A stretch of DNA of 50,382 bases from the NCBI GenBank assembly GCA_022750295.1, contig JAKIVZ010000017.1, forward strand, positions 1-50,382. The letters are read 5' to 3'. Source of the stretch: Candidatus Lutacidiplasma silvani. Lineage in GTDB: Archaea; Thermoplasmatota; Thermoplasmata; Lutacidiplasmatales; UBA184. Of the stretch, positions 1-7,868 are shown one piece after another. Positions within the stretch are counted from its first letter, which is position 1. Each line of letters begins with the position of its first letter. The position numbers and the translations under genes were made by a program. A model generated the notes under the pieces. That model did no database searches, had not been told where the DNA came from, and was given only the letters and a program-made list of their open reading frames with translations.

Positions 1-885
1 CTCCTGTTCCTCGCCGCGGGCTCGGTCATCCACGCCGTCGGCACGCAGGACCTGTTCAAGATGGGCGGGCTCCGCAAGTCGATGAAGGTCACGTCGGCGG
101 CGTTCCTCGTGGGGGCGCTCTCGCTCTCCGGGATCCCGCCGTTCGCCGGGTTCTTCTCGAAGGACGACATCCTCGCCTCGGTCTACTCGTCGGCGCAGTC
201 GAACCCCGCGTACTGGCCGTTCCTCCTCCTCGCCTACGCGACGGTGTTCCTGACGGCCTACTACATCTTCCGCGCCTGGTACCTCGCGTTCGGCGGGGAG
301 AAGACCCGCGACGCGACCCTCCCCCATGGCCACGAAGGGCCGTGGACGATGCAGATTCCGCTCTACGTGCTCTCGGCCCTCGCGGTCGTCGCCGGGCTCT
401 TCGCGTTCGTGCCATCGTTCGCGTCGCTCTTCTCGATCGGAGGGGTCGGGGGCGTCCCGCCGACGTTCGGCACGACCGAGGTCCTGCTGTCGGCCGTTTC
501 GGTCGGTCTCGGCGTCGCCGGCATCGCCTTGGCGATGGTGCTCTGGGGGAACGGCCGCGTGTTCGTCCTCGCCCCCGACTCGGCGCTCCAACCGGTCCGG
601 ACGATCCTCCTCGAGCGGTACTACGTCAAGCGATTCTACGACTGGGTCGGACTCCGCGTCGTCTACGGCGGAAGCCGGGTCGCGGACTTCTTCGAGCGGT
701 ACGTGATCGACGGGACGATCCACGGGTTCGAGCGGCTCGGGACGTCGGTGTCGAACTCGATGCGCCGAGGCCAGAGCGGCCTCGTCTCCGACTACGCGAG
801 CTACGTCGTCCTCGGCGTGATCGGCCTCCTCCTCCTGCTCCTGTTCGTCGCACCGTTCGCCCTCGCCTACGTCGGAGGGCCGTGA
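1..885 (+). CDS. nuoL: NADH-quinone oxidoreductase subunit L, C-terminal part
   Basis: The open frame runs in from the left edge without a start, so the gene is 5'-truncated by the window; 294 codons plus stop are present. NuoL is the distal proton-pumping antiporter-like subunit of respiratory complex I in the cytoplasmic membrane. The fragment begins inside the Mrp-type core (AAGSVIHAV, then KMGGLRKSM and SGIPPFAGFFSKD, all typical of NuoL). It then has several membrane helices, a long amphipathic stretch matching the lateral helix region, and a final helix near the C-terminus. The ATG at 61 is an internal Met, not the start. nuoM and nuoN follow, the usual order of this operon end. Confidence 0.93.
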   Translation, partial: LLFLAAGSVIHAVGTQDLFKMGGLRKSMKVTSAAFLVGALSLSGIPPFAGFFSKDDILASVYSSAQSNPAYWPFLLLAYATVFLTAYYIFRAWYLAFGGEKTRDATLPHGHEGPWTMQIPLYVLSALAVVAGLFAFVPSFASLFSIGGVGGVPPTFGTTEVLLSAVSVGLGVAGIALAMVLWGNGRVFVLAPDSALQPVRTILLERYYVKRFYDWVGLRVVYGGSRVADFFERYVIDGTIHGFERLGTSVSNSMRRGQSGLVSDYASYVVLGVIGLLLLLLFVAPFALAYVGGP

Positions 886-886
886 C

Positions 887-2365
887 CTGACGCTCCCGGT
901 CCTCTCGCTGATCCTGGTGACGCTCGTCGCCGGGACGATCCTGACGTTCCTCGGGAAGGAGCGGGCGAAGTACATCGCCCTCGGGGTCTCGGTCGTCTTC
1001 CTCCTCGAGGTCGCCGGGCTCCTCGCGTCGTACACCGCGTGGCCCGGCCCCTCGAACGGGAGCCCCGGGTACGCCGACCTCGAGTCGTACCCGTGGATCC
1101 ACCTCTCCTGGCTGACGATCAACTACACCGTCGGCGTCGACGGGATCTCCCTCGTGATGATCCTCCTGACGGCGTTCCTCCAGATCGCGACGGTCATCTA
1201 TTCGTGGGGGGAGACGAGGCAACCGGCCGCGTACTTCGGCCTCATGCTCCTGACGTGCCTGGGCTGCTTCGGGGTGTTCATCTCTCTCGACGTCCTCCTG
1301 TTCTTCCTCTTCTGGGAAGCCGTCCTGATCCCGATGTTCTTCCTCATCGGGTTCTGGGGGGGCCCGCGCCGCCGCTACGCGGCGTTGAAGTTCTTCGTCT
1401 ACACCCACGTCGCGTCGATCGTGATGCTGGTCGGCCTCCTCGCCCTCGTCTTCTACTCGGGGTCGACGTCGTTCGACTTCTCCTCGATCTACGTGGCGGC
1501 CCACGGTCTCTCGGCGACGGTGCAGGTGTTCCTGTTCCTCGCGCTCCTCTTCGGCTTCGGGGTCAAGTTCCCGATCGTCCCGTTCCACACCTGGCTCCCG
1601 GATGCGCACGTCGAGGCCCCCACGGGCGCGTCGGTCCTCCTCGCCGGGCTCCTGCTCAAGCTCGGCGGGTACGGACTCATCCGGTGGGCCGTCGAGATCC
1701 TGCCGACCGGAATGAGCCACCTCACGTGGCTCCTCTACATCATCGCGTTCTCGATGATCGTATGGGGCTCGGTCGTGGCCCTCGCGCAGCGGGACCTGAA
1801 GCGGCTCGTCGCGTACTCGTCGATCAACCACATGGGCATCGTCCTCCTCGCGATCGCCGTCTATTCGCAGCTCGGGCTCCTCGCCGCGGTGCTCCTCATG
1901 TTCGCCCACGGGGTCGTGAGCGCGCTCCTGTTCATGGTCTCGGGAAGCGTCCACCACACGTTCGGGACCCGGGACATCTCCCAGCTCGGCGGGATCACCC
2001 CGGTGACCCCGGTCCTCGCCACCATGGCGATGGTGGGGTCCCTCGCCTCGCTCGGTCTCCCGGCGCTCATCAGCTTCCCCGCCGAATTCACCGCGCTGCT
2101 TGCGACGTGGGACCGGATCGGCTACTGGGTGCTGGTGCCGCTGGTCATCCTGGTCGTCACCGCCGCCTTCTATCTCTGGATGATGCAGCGGGTCCTCTTC
2201 GGCCCGAAGCGGAACCTCCCCGCGATCGTCCACGACCTCCCGTGGTTCGAGTCGGCCGGGATGGGGATCCTCGTCGCACTCATCGTCGTCTACGGGATCC
2301 TTCCCGGATTCCTCATCAACGTGATCGTGAACTCGCCGGTCTACGGGTTCCCGGGGTTCCCGTAG
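887..2365 (+). CDS. nuoM: NADH-quinone oxidoreductase subunit M
   Basis: Antiporter-like proton-pumping subunit of complex I, with about 14 membrane helices. The first canonical start in frame is GTG 917, but I place the start at CTG 887. The frame reads LTLPVLSLILVTLVAG, a normal NuoM N-terminus, and GGAGG at 874-878 lies 8 bases upstream. With this start the conserved Glu in LFWEAVLIP becomes residue 144, the number of the essential Glu144 of E. coli NuoM. The conserved channel Lys in GVKFPIVPFH is residue 227. The HTWLPDAHVEAPTGASVLLA block is intact. It sits one base after nuoL and 9 bases before nuoN. Function is certain; the non-canonical start is an inference. Confidence 0.93.
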   Translation: MTLPVLSLILVTLVAGTILTFLGKERAKYIALGVSVVFLLEVAGLLASYTAWPGPSNGSPGYADLESYPWIHLSWLTINYTVGVDGISLVMILLTAFLQIATVIYSWGETRQPAAYFGLMLLTCLGCFGVFISLDVLLFFLFWEAVLIPMFFLIGFWGGPRRRYAALKFFVYTHVASIVMLVGLLALVFYSGSTSFDFSSIYVAAHGLSATVQVFLFLALLFGFGVKFPIVPFHTWLPDAHVEAPTGASVLLAGLLLKLGGYGLIRWAVEILPTGMSHLTWLLYIIAFSMIVWGSVVALAQRDLKRLVAYSSINHMGIVLLAIAVYSQLGLLAAVLLMFAHGVVSALLFMVSGSVHHTFGTRDISQLGGITPVTPVLATMAMVGSLASLGLPALISFPAEFTALLATWDRIGYWVLVPLVILVVTAAFYLWMMQRVLFGPKRNLPAIVHDLPWFESAGMGILVALIVVYGILPGFLINVIVNSPVYGFPGFP

Positions 2366-2374
2366 GAGGAGGCG

Positions 2375-3931
2375 ATGATGGACACGACGTTCGTCGCGAC
2401 GTTCGCCCCGATGGTCATCGTCCTGGGCGCGGCCCTCGTCATCTTCCTCCTCGACGTTCTCGGCGTCCGGCAACTCGAGGCGTTCGGTGCCGTGGCCGTC
2501 TCGGCGACCGCGATCGCGCTCCTCGCGGTCCTCGCGGACCTCGGCTGGGCCCCGCTCGCGATCCTCCGGACGATCCCGGCGAGCGCCGTCGACGCCCCGC
2601 TCGGCCCCTCGCTGTACGGCGTCACGAGTCTCGGCCTCGTCTTCCAGGCGATCTTCCTCACGAGCGCGCTCCTGGTCTCGCTCGCCTCCCTCTCCCGCCC
2701 GAGCGACGAGAAGGGCGCGGCCGTGTTCTTCGGCCTCCTCCTGATGGCGACCGTCGGGATGCTTCTGGCCGCGGTCGCTTCCGACCTGATCTTCCTCCTC
2801 CTCTCCGTCGAGATCACCGGGATCGCGACGTACCTCCTCGTCGGCTACACGCGCAAGGACGCGCGGAGCCTCGAAGCCGCGATGAAGTTCTACATCGTCG
2901 GCGCCCTGTCGTCCGCGCTGTCGTTCTTCGGCGCCTCACTGCTGTTCGGGGCGTACGGCGGGACGAGCTTCTTCACGCTCGAGAACGGCACCGGGGTCGT
3001 CGGATACCCGGCGCTCGCCCTCGCCGGCTTCGCGCTCCTGATCGCCGGGCTCGGGTTCAAGCTCACTCTCGTTCCGTTCCACGCGTGGGCGGTCGACGTC
3101 TACGACGGGGCGCCCGACGACGTCTCGGCGTTTCTCGCCGGTGGGTCGAAAAAGATCGGGATCTTCGCCTTCTTCCTGGTCTTCGTGGGTCCGGTCGTCC
3201 TCGCACCGACCCTCGGCCAATGGTGCGCGGGGGGACACTGCGCGACGATCACGCTTCGGCCGACGATCGAACTCGCCCTCGGCATCATCGCCATCCTGAC
3301 GATGACCGTCGGGAACCTCCTCGCCCTCCAGCAGAAGGAGATCAAGCGGCTGCTCGCCTACTCGTCGATCAGTCAGGCCGGGTACATGCTGATCGGGGTC
3401 GTCGTCGGGACCGCCCCGGCGCTCGCCGGTGCGACCCTCCAGGTGTTCGCGCACGTGTTCATGAAGGCGGGCGCCTTCCTCGTGGTCGCGGCGGTCCTCG
3501 GCCTCGGGGTCGGTCCGCGCGTCGACGACTGGCGCGGCCTGGCGACACGGCGTCCGTACCTGATGTTCGCGTTCGCCGTCACGCTCCTCAGCCTGGCCGG
3601 GATTCCGCTCACGATCGGGTTCGTCTCGAAGTTCGTCCTCTTCTCGGCCGCCGTGCAGGCGGAGGGATGGTTCGTCTGGCTGGCCGTCGCCGGACTCCTG
3701 AACAGCGCGCTCTCGGTGTTCTATTACGCCCGGGTCCTGAAGACGATCTACCTCGACCCGTTGCCGGAAGCCGCGGCAAAGTCGCCCCGGATCGACGACC
3801 CAATCGGGCTCGGTCGGTCGGCGGCGATCGCGATCGCCGTCCTCGCGATCGTTGCGTTCGGGATCGACCCTCAGCTCGTCCTCGGCGGATTCCAGTCGGC
3901 CGCGACCCACTTCCTCCTCGTCGGGGCGTGA
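2375..3931 (+). CDS. nuoN: NADH-quinone oxidoreductase subunit N
   Basis: Third antiporter-like membrane subunit of complex I, 518 residues. Hallmarks are the Glu in LLSVEITGIATY, the Lys in GFKLTLVPFHAW, and the SIKRLLAYSSIS-type segment (EIKRLLAYSSISQAGYML). GGAGGAGG just upstream of the twin ATGs at 2375 and 2378 is a strong ribosome binding site; either Met could be used. It is the last nuo gene. The following geranylgeranyl reductase begins a few bases after the stop, so respiratory and isoprenoid genes appear co-transcribed. The electron donor of this complex cannot be told from these three membrane subunits. Confidence 0.94.
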   Translation: MMDTTFVATFAPMVIVLGAALVIFLLDVLGVRQLEAFGAVAVSATAIALLAVLADLGWAPLAILRTIPASAVDAPLGPSLYGVTSLGLVFQAIFLTSALLVSLASLSRPSDEKGAAVFFGLLLMATVGMLLAAVASDLIFLLLSVEITGIATYLLVGYTRKDARSLEAAMKFYIVGALSSALSFFGASLLFGAYGGTSFFTLENGTGVVGYPALALAGFALLIAGLGFKLTLVPFHAWAVDVYDGAPDDVSAFLAGGSKKIGIFAFFLVFVGPVVLAPTLGQWCAGGHCATITLRPTIELALGIIAILTMTVGNLLALQQKEIKRLLAYSSISQAGYMLIGVVVGTAPALAGATLQVFAHVFMKAGAFLVVAAVLGLGVGPRVDDWRGLATRRPYLMFAFAVTLLSLAGIPLTIGFVSKFVLFSAAVQAEGWFVWLAVAGLLNSALSVFYYARVLKTIYLDPLPEAAAKSPRIDDPIGLGRSAAIAIAVLAIVAFGIDPQLVLGGFQSAATHFLLVGA

Positions 3932-3935
3932 GGTC

Positions 3936-5036
3936 GTGGAGACCTTCGACGTCGTCGTCGTCGGGGCGGGCCCGGCGGGGAGCCTCGCGGCCCGGTTCGC
4001 GGCGCTCGGGGGGGCCCGGACCCTCCTCGTCGACCGCCGGACCGAGCTCGGCGAACCGGTCCAGTGCGGCGAGTACGTCCCGTCCCCGGAGGAGCTCGCG
4101 ACGATCTTCCCGTTCCCCGACGTGATCCGCGAGGCGTTCGACGTCCCGCCGGAGACGGTCCTCCGGGAGACGACCACGATGGCGTGCATCGCGCCGGGTG
4201 GGCGACGGTTCGCCTTCCCGCTCCGGGGCGCGACCGTCTCGCGTCGGGCGTTCGACAAGGCGCTCGCGGCCCGGGCGGAAGGCGCGGGCGCGGAGCTCCG
4301 GTTCCCCGCCGGCGTTTCCCGGGTCCGGGACGACCTCGTCGAATTCGTGGGCGGCGACTCCGTCCGCACGAAGGTCGTGGTCGGGGCCGACGGGCCCCTA
4401 TCGACCGTCGCCCGGTCGGTCGGGTTCTCCATTCCGCGGGAGATGTACCGGATGATCACCGCCTCGGCGGCGGGCGAGTTTCCGCCCGAGATCGACCTCT
4501 ATTTCGGGTCGGTGGCGCCCGGCGGGTACGCCTGGATGATCCCGCGGGCCCACGACGCGAACGTCGGGATCGGCGTCCGCTACCTGCCCCGCGGGGAGAC
4601 CCTTTCCACGCTCCTCGACCGATTCCTGAGGGACGCCGGGTGGGCCGCGGCGACCGACCGGACCCGCTGGTGGGTGCCGCTCGGCCCGCCGCCGCTCTCC
4701 GCGGTCCGGGGACGCGCGATGTTCGCCGGCGACGCCGCGAACCTCGTGATGGCGACGAACGGCGGCGGCATCCCGACGGCGATGGTCTCGGGCCGGGACG
4801 CCGGGGTCGCCGCGGCCGATCACGTCCGGACCGGCGCTCCCCTCACCGAGTACGACCGGTTGTGGCGGCGGCACCTCTACGAGCCGTTAAGACGCGGGTT
4901 CCGACTGAAGGAGTTCGGCGACCGGTTCGTGGAACGCGACTGGCTCGTCGCCCTCGGGATGCGCTATATCGGGTCGGACGGTCTCGATGCGATGATGCGG
5001 ATGCGGCGACCGCGCCGTCTGGGAGGAGCGTCGTGA
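3936..5036 (+). CDS. geranylgeranyl reductase family FAD-dependent oxidoreductase
   Basis: Flavoprotein that reduces prenyl double bonds, in archaea usually of digeranylgeranyl-glycerophospholipids and sometimes of menaquinone side chains. The start is GTG 3936, which puts the FAD-binding VVVVGAGPAGSLAARF at residue 5 onward; a longer open frame upstream overlaps nuoN and is not used. Further marks are the LLVDRR end of the second beta strand, the family QCGEYV cysteine motif, and a C-terminal FAGDAANLV block that contacts FAD. Length is 366 residues, within the family range of roughly 350-450. Its position between nuoN and a prenyl synthase suggests it acts on the product of that synthase. 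Whether lipid or quinone is the substrate is not shown. Confidence 0.88.
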   Translation: METFDVVVVGAGPAGSLAARFAALGGARTLLVDRRTELGEPVQCGEYVPSPEELATIFPFPDVIREAFDVPPETVLRETTTMACIAPGGRRFAFPLRGATVSRRAFDKALAARAEGAGAELRFPAGVSRVRDDLVEFVGGDSVRTKVVVGADGPLSTVARSVGFSIPREMYRMITASAAGEFPPEIDLYFGSVAPGGYAWMIPRAHDANVGIGVRYLPRGETLSTLLDRFLRDAGWAAATDRTRWWVPLGPPPLSAVRGRAMFAGDAANLVMATNGGGIPTAMVSGRDAGVAAADHVRTGAPLTEYDRLWRRHLYEPLRRGFRLKEFGDRFVERDWLVALGMRYIGSDGLDAMMRMRRPRRLGGAS

Positions 5037-6094
5037 CGTCCCCCGCCTCGCCGTCCGCGGAACCGGCGGACCTCCCACTCGACGTTCTCGTCAGCCAGAC
5101 GATCGGGGAAGACCTGACCGCCCAGCTCACGGAGATCCTCCCGCTTCTCGTTCGGGACCTCGCGGACGTCGACCGACGGATGCAGGACGTCCTCGGCGCG
5201 ACGTACCCGAGGCTCACCGACGCCGCGAAGTACGCCTGCAGCGCCGGCGGGAAGCGGGTCCGCCCCGTTCTGATGGCGGCCCTCCATCGCGCGCTCGGGG
5301 CGAACGACACCGGTCCGATCCATTCGCTCGCGGCGGCGTTCCAGCTGATCCACACCGCGACGCTCGTCCACGACGACGTGATCGACCACGCGGAGATGCG
5401 GCGCGGTCGCCCCTCGCTCCCGCAGGCGTTCGGCCTTCCGCTGGCGATCGTCTCCGGCGACTACCTGTTCGTCCGCGCGTTCGAGCTCGCCTCGGAGTAC
5501 CCCCGCTCGATCATCATGCGATGCGGCGAGGCGTGCGCCGACCTCGTCGAGGGCGAGGTGCTCCAGGAGAGCGGCCGGTTCGACCTCACCGCCGGCCGCG
5601 AGCACTACTTCCGGGTCGTCGAGCGGAAGACCGCCGCGATCGTCGCCGCCGCCCTCGCGTCGGTCGCCGAGATCCAGGGGAGCCCGCCCGCCGTCCAGGA
5701 CGCCGCCGCCGGGTACGGTCGGTCGCTCGGCGTCGCGTTCCAGATCCGCGACGACCTCCTCGACGTGTACGGCGACTCCGACATCCTCGGCAAGCCGCTG
5801 TACGGCGATTTCCGGGAGGGGAACCCCACGCTCCTCAGCCTCGAGACGTACGAGTCGCTCGACGGCGCCCGCCGGGCCGAGTTCGAGCGGCTCTTCGGAC
5901 TCCGCCGCAAATCTCCGGGCGACCTTCTGCGGCTCCGCGCGCTCGTCGACGCCTCCGGGGCATCGGCCCGCGTCGCCGACACCGCCCGCCAGTGGGCCGA
6001 GCGCGCGACCCGCTCGCTGGAGACGCTGCCCCCGTCCCCGTTCCGGATCCTGCTCGAACACATGGCGTGGGGCGCGGCCGAACGGCGCTTCTGA
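5033..6094 (+). CDS. trans-prenyl diphosphate synthase (GGPP/polyprenyl synthase type)
   Basis: Class I prenyltransferase that condenses isopentenyl diphosphate onto allylic diphosphates. The start GTG 5033 overlaps the preceding TGA by four bases (GTGA) and has GGGAGGAG at 5021-5028. The protein has 353 residues. Visible motifs are GGKRVRP near residue 74, the first aspartate-rich motif DDVID at 114-118 followed by the usual R-R-G, and the second motif DDLLD at 240-244 (QIRDDLLDVYGD). The chain-length pocket cannot be judged by eye, so GGPP and longer products are both possible. Its coupling to the reductase and nuo genes suggests a supply of membrane lipid or menaquinone side chains. Confidence 0.9.
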   Translation: MTSPASPSAEPADLPLDVLVSQTIGEDLTAQLTEILPLLVRDLADVDRRMQDVLGATYPRLTDAAKYACSAGGKRVRPVLMAALHRALGANDTGPIHSLAAAFQLIHTATLVHDDVIDHAEMRRGRPSLPQAFGLPLAIVSGDYLFVRAFELASEYPRSIIMRCGEACADLVEGEVLQESGRFDLTAGREHYFRVVERKTAAIVAAALASVAEIQGSPPAVQDAAAGYGRSLGVAFQIRDDLLDVYGDSDILGKPLYGDFREGNPTLLSLETYESLDGARRAEFERLFGLRRKSPGDLLRLRALVDASGASARVADTARQWAERATRSLETLPPSPFRILLEHMAWGAAERRF

Positions 6095-6151
6095 TCCGAC
6101 CGTCGCCGGTGCCCGGACGCGTTCCGCCGACGGGGACTGTTGTCGCCTAGG

Positions 6152-6157
6152 TTATTG
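6152..6157 (+). promoter_or_regulatory. TATA box for the 6181 gene
   Basis: TTATTG centred about 27 bases before ATG 6181, inside the 86-base gap after the prenyl synthase. The spacing fits a leaderless archaeal transcript and supports the small gene downstream. Confidence 0.55.
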
Positions 6158-6180
6158 GCCCGGTCGGCTCCCCGACGGCG

Positions 6181-6462
6181 ATGGCGCAATGTCAGGTCCG
6201 AGCGGCGTCGACCTACGCGTTCCCCAAGGGGTCGACGTCGGTGGAGGATCGTCGGATGACGCTCGAGATGGAGTGCCGCGAGCCGGCGACGTACACGGCG
6301 AAGATGTCGAGCGCCGCGAAGGGCCGGTCCCGCGTGGGGTCGGTCGCCCAGGATTTCCTGCTCTGCGAGAATCACGCTCAGCTCGTCGTCCAGGTCGACC
6401 GGGAACTCCTCGAAGAAGGATGGGCCACATCCCTCCCCGAGAAACCGCAGTTCCTTCCCTGA
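6181..6462 (+). CDS. small Cys/His protein, putative metal-binding
   Basis: A 93-residue protein I do not recognise. It has a TATA box about 27 bases before its ATG, which argues that it is real. A Cys at residue 33 is followed after 29 residues by Cys and, two residues later, His (EC-x29-CxxH). The same C-x29-C-x2-H spacing, with a shared KGRS, occurs in the 80-residue protein at 11680-11922. The two may be members of one small metal-binding family. No membrane segment or signal peptide is visible. The function is unknown. Confidence 0.6.
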   Translation: MAQCQVRAASTYAFPKGSTSVEDRRMTLEMECREPATYTAKMSSAAKGRSRVGSVAQDFLLCENHAQLVVQVDRELLEEGWATSLPEKPQFLP

Positions 6463-6558
6463 GCCCGGCCCGCTTCGGGGGATCGGTTCGGGGCCCGCCC
6501 GGCCCCTCGAACGAAAGCTACTTGTCTCGTCCGCCGGGTCCCGCTCCGAGTACCGGCC

Positions 6559-7011
6559 ATGTCGACCACGACCCGATCGGCGGCCGCCTCGACCGGCGCG
6601 CCCGAGGTCCAGCATCTCCCTCCGCAGTGGGAGCCGACGCCGGTCCGGCCCTCCCTCCCCATCGGGGTCGCGGTCTTCTCGGTCCTCATCGCGCTCCTCG
6701 GGCTCGTCGTGCTCGCGAGCGGGATCCTGTTCCTCCTGAACGCCTATCTGGGGACGGCGATCCCGACCCAGCTGCTCATCGTCCACCAGGTCGACATCGT
6801 CGGCGCCGCGGTCCTGGTCCTCCTCGGGGCCGTCCTCATGGGCGTCGCGACCGCCCTTTGGAACCAGGAGGCCTGGGCGCTCTACACGACCGTCGTCGCC
6901 CTCTTCCTCGGTCTCGGGTACCTGTTCTTCACGTCGACGATCACCGTGATCTTCCTGGTCTTCCTCGTCCTCTTCGTCTACCTCCTCGCGGTGCGGCACC
7001 ACTTCTTCTGA
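6559..7011 (+). CDS. four-helix membrane protein, unknown function
   Basis: A 150-residue integral membrane protein. The N-terminal 30 residues are hydrophilic and proline-rich. Four hydrophobic segments follow at about 34-58, 74-97, 101-120 and 124-145, and the protein ends in a short basic tail (VRHHFF). Its TGA overlaps the ATG of the nitrilase gene by one base, so the two are likely co-translated. I recognise no catalytic motif. Confidence 0.75.
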   Translation: MSTTTRSAAASTGAPEVQHLPPQWEPTPVRPSLPIGVAVFSVLIALLGLVVLASGILFLLNAYLGTAIPTQLLIVHQVDIVGAAVLVLLGAVLMGVATALWNQEAWALYTTVVALFLGLGYLFFTSTITVIFLVFLVLFVYLLAVRHHFF

Positions 7012-7844
7012 TGGAGATCGCGCTCGCGGAACTGGCTCCCCGGCCCGGGGAGGTGAAGGCCAACGTCGCCCGGGTCGCCGACGTCGTCCGGGGCACCGCG
7101 GCGAGCCTCGTCGTCTTCCCGGAGCTCTTCCTCTCGGGGTACCGCGTCGGCGACCGTTTTCACCGGCTCGCGCTGCAGGCCGACGACGCCCGGCTTCTGC
7201 CCATCGCCGAGGCCGCCCGGGCCTCCGGACGCGCCGTTGTGGTCGGCGCGCCGATGGTGGGCCCCCGCCGGGGGGAGATCTCGAACGGGGTGCTGCTCCT
7301 CCGGCCCGACGGGACCCTCTTCGTCCAGGGGAAACGGTACCTCCCGACCTACGGTCCGTTCGAGGAAGGGAGCGTCTTCTCCCCGACCGACTCGAGCGCT
7401 TCGGCGCCGCTCGGCGCGGAACGGCTCGGCCTCTCGATCTGCTACGACGCGTTCTTCCCCGAGGTGTTCCGGGCGCTCGCCCTCGACGGGGCGGGGCTGT
7501 TCGTCTGCGTCTCGGCGGCGCCGGTCACGTCCCGACGACTCTTTGAAAAGGTCCTGCCGGCGCGGGCCGTGGAGAACGCCGCCCCCCTCGTCTACGTGAA
7601 CCGGGTGGGGGTCGAGGACGGCGTTGTCTTCGGGGGAGGGTCGGTCGCGTTCGACGCCCGCGGCGAACCGATCCCGATCCACCCGGTCTCGGGGGTTCCG
7701 CTCGGCTCCGACGAGCGGCTGGTGACAGTCGAGCTCGACACGAGCGAAGCCGCCCGGTGGCGACCGTTCCGCCCCGTGCTCCGGGACGTCGCCCAGCGGC
7801 CAGGGCGTCCTCCGTCGACGTCAACTCGAACGCCGGAGTTATAG
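7011..7844 (+). CDS. carbon-nitrogen hydrolase (nitrilase superfamily)
   Basis: A cytoplasmic amidase-type enzyme of 277 residues that hydrolyses a non-peptide C-N bond. The Glu-Lys-Cys triad is complete: Glu38 in VVFPELFLSGY, Lys108 in QGKRYLPTYGPFEEG, and Cys144 in LSICYDAFFPE. The ATG at 7011 overlaps the stop of the membrane protein gene by one base and starts the protein directly at the first beta strand (MEIALAELAP). The FEEG after the lysine resembles the stand-alone relatives of the NAD synthetase glutaminase domain, but the substrate cannot be named. The last codons contain the TATA box of top6B. Confidence 0.88.
   Translation: MEIALAELAPRPGEVKANVARVADVVRGTAASLVVFPELFLSGYRVGDRFHRLALQADDARLLPIAEAARASGRAVVVGAPMVGPRRGEISNGVLLLRPDGTLFVQGKRYLPTYGPFEEGSVFSPTDSSASAPLGAERLGLSICYDAFFPEVFRALALDGAGLFVCVSAAPVTSRRLFEKVLPARAVENAAPLVYVNRVGVEDGVVFGGGSVAFDARGEPIPIHPVSGVPLGSDERLVTVELDTSEAARWRPFRPVLRDVAQRPGRPPSTSTRTPEL
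7839..7844 (+). promoter_or_regulatory. TATA box for top6B
   Basis: TTATAG, coinciding with the stop codon of the nitrilase gene and centred about 28 bases before GTG 7869. This spacing implies a leaderless top6B mRNA. Confidence 0.6.
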
Positions 7845-7868
7845 CGAGGGCCGGACCCTCGCGCACCG

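Noticed and set aside
626-2473. 615-codon minus-strand frame opposite nuoM
   Set aside because: Asp/Glu/Arg-rich composition typical of an antisense frame in GC-rich DNA; the plus strand has a complete NuoM.
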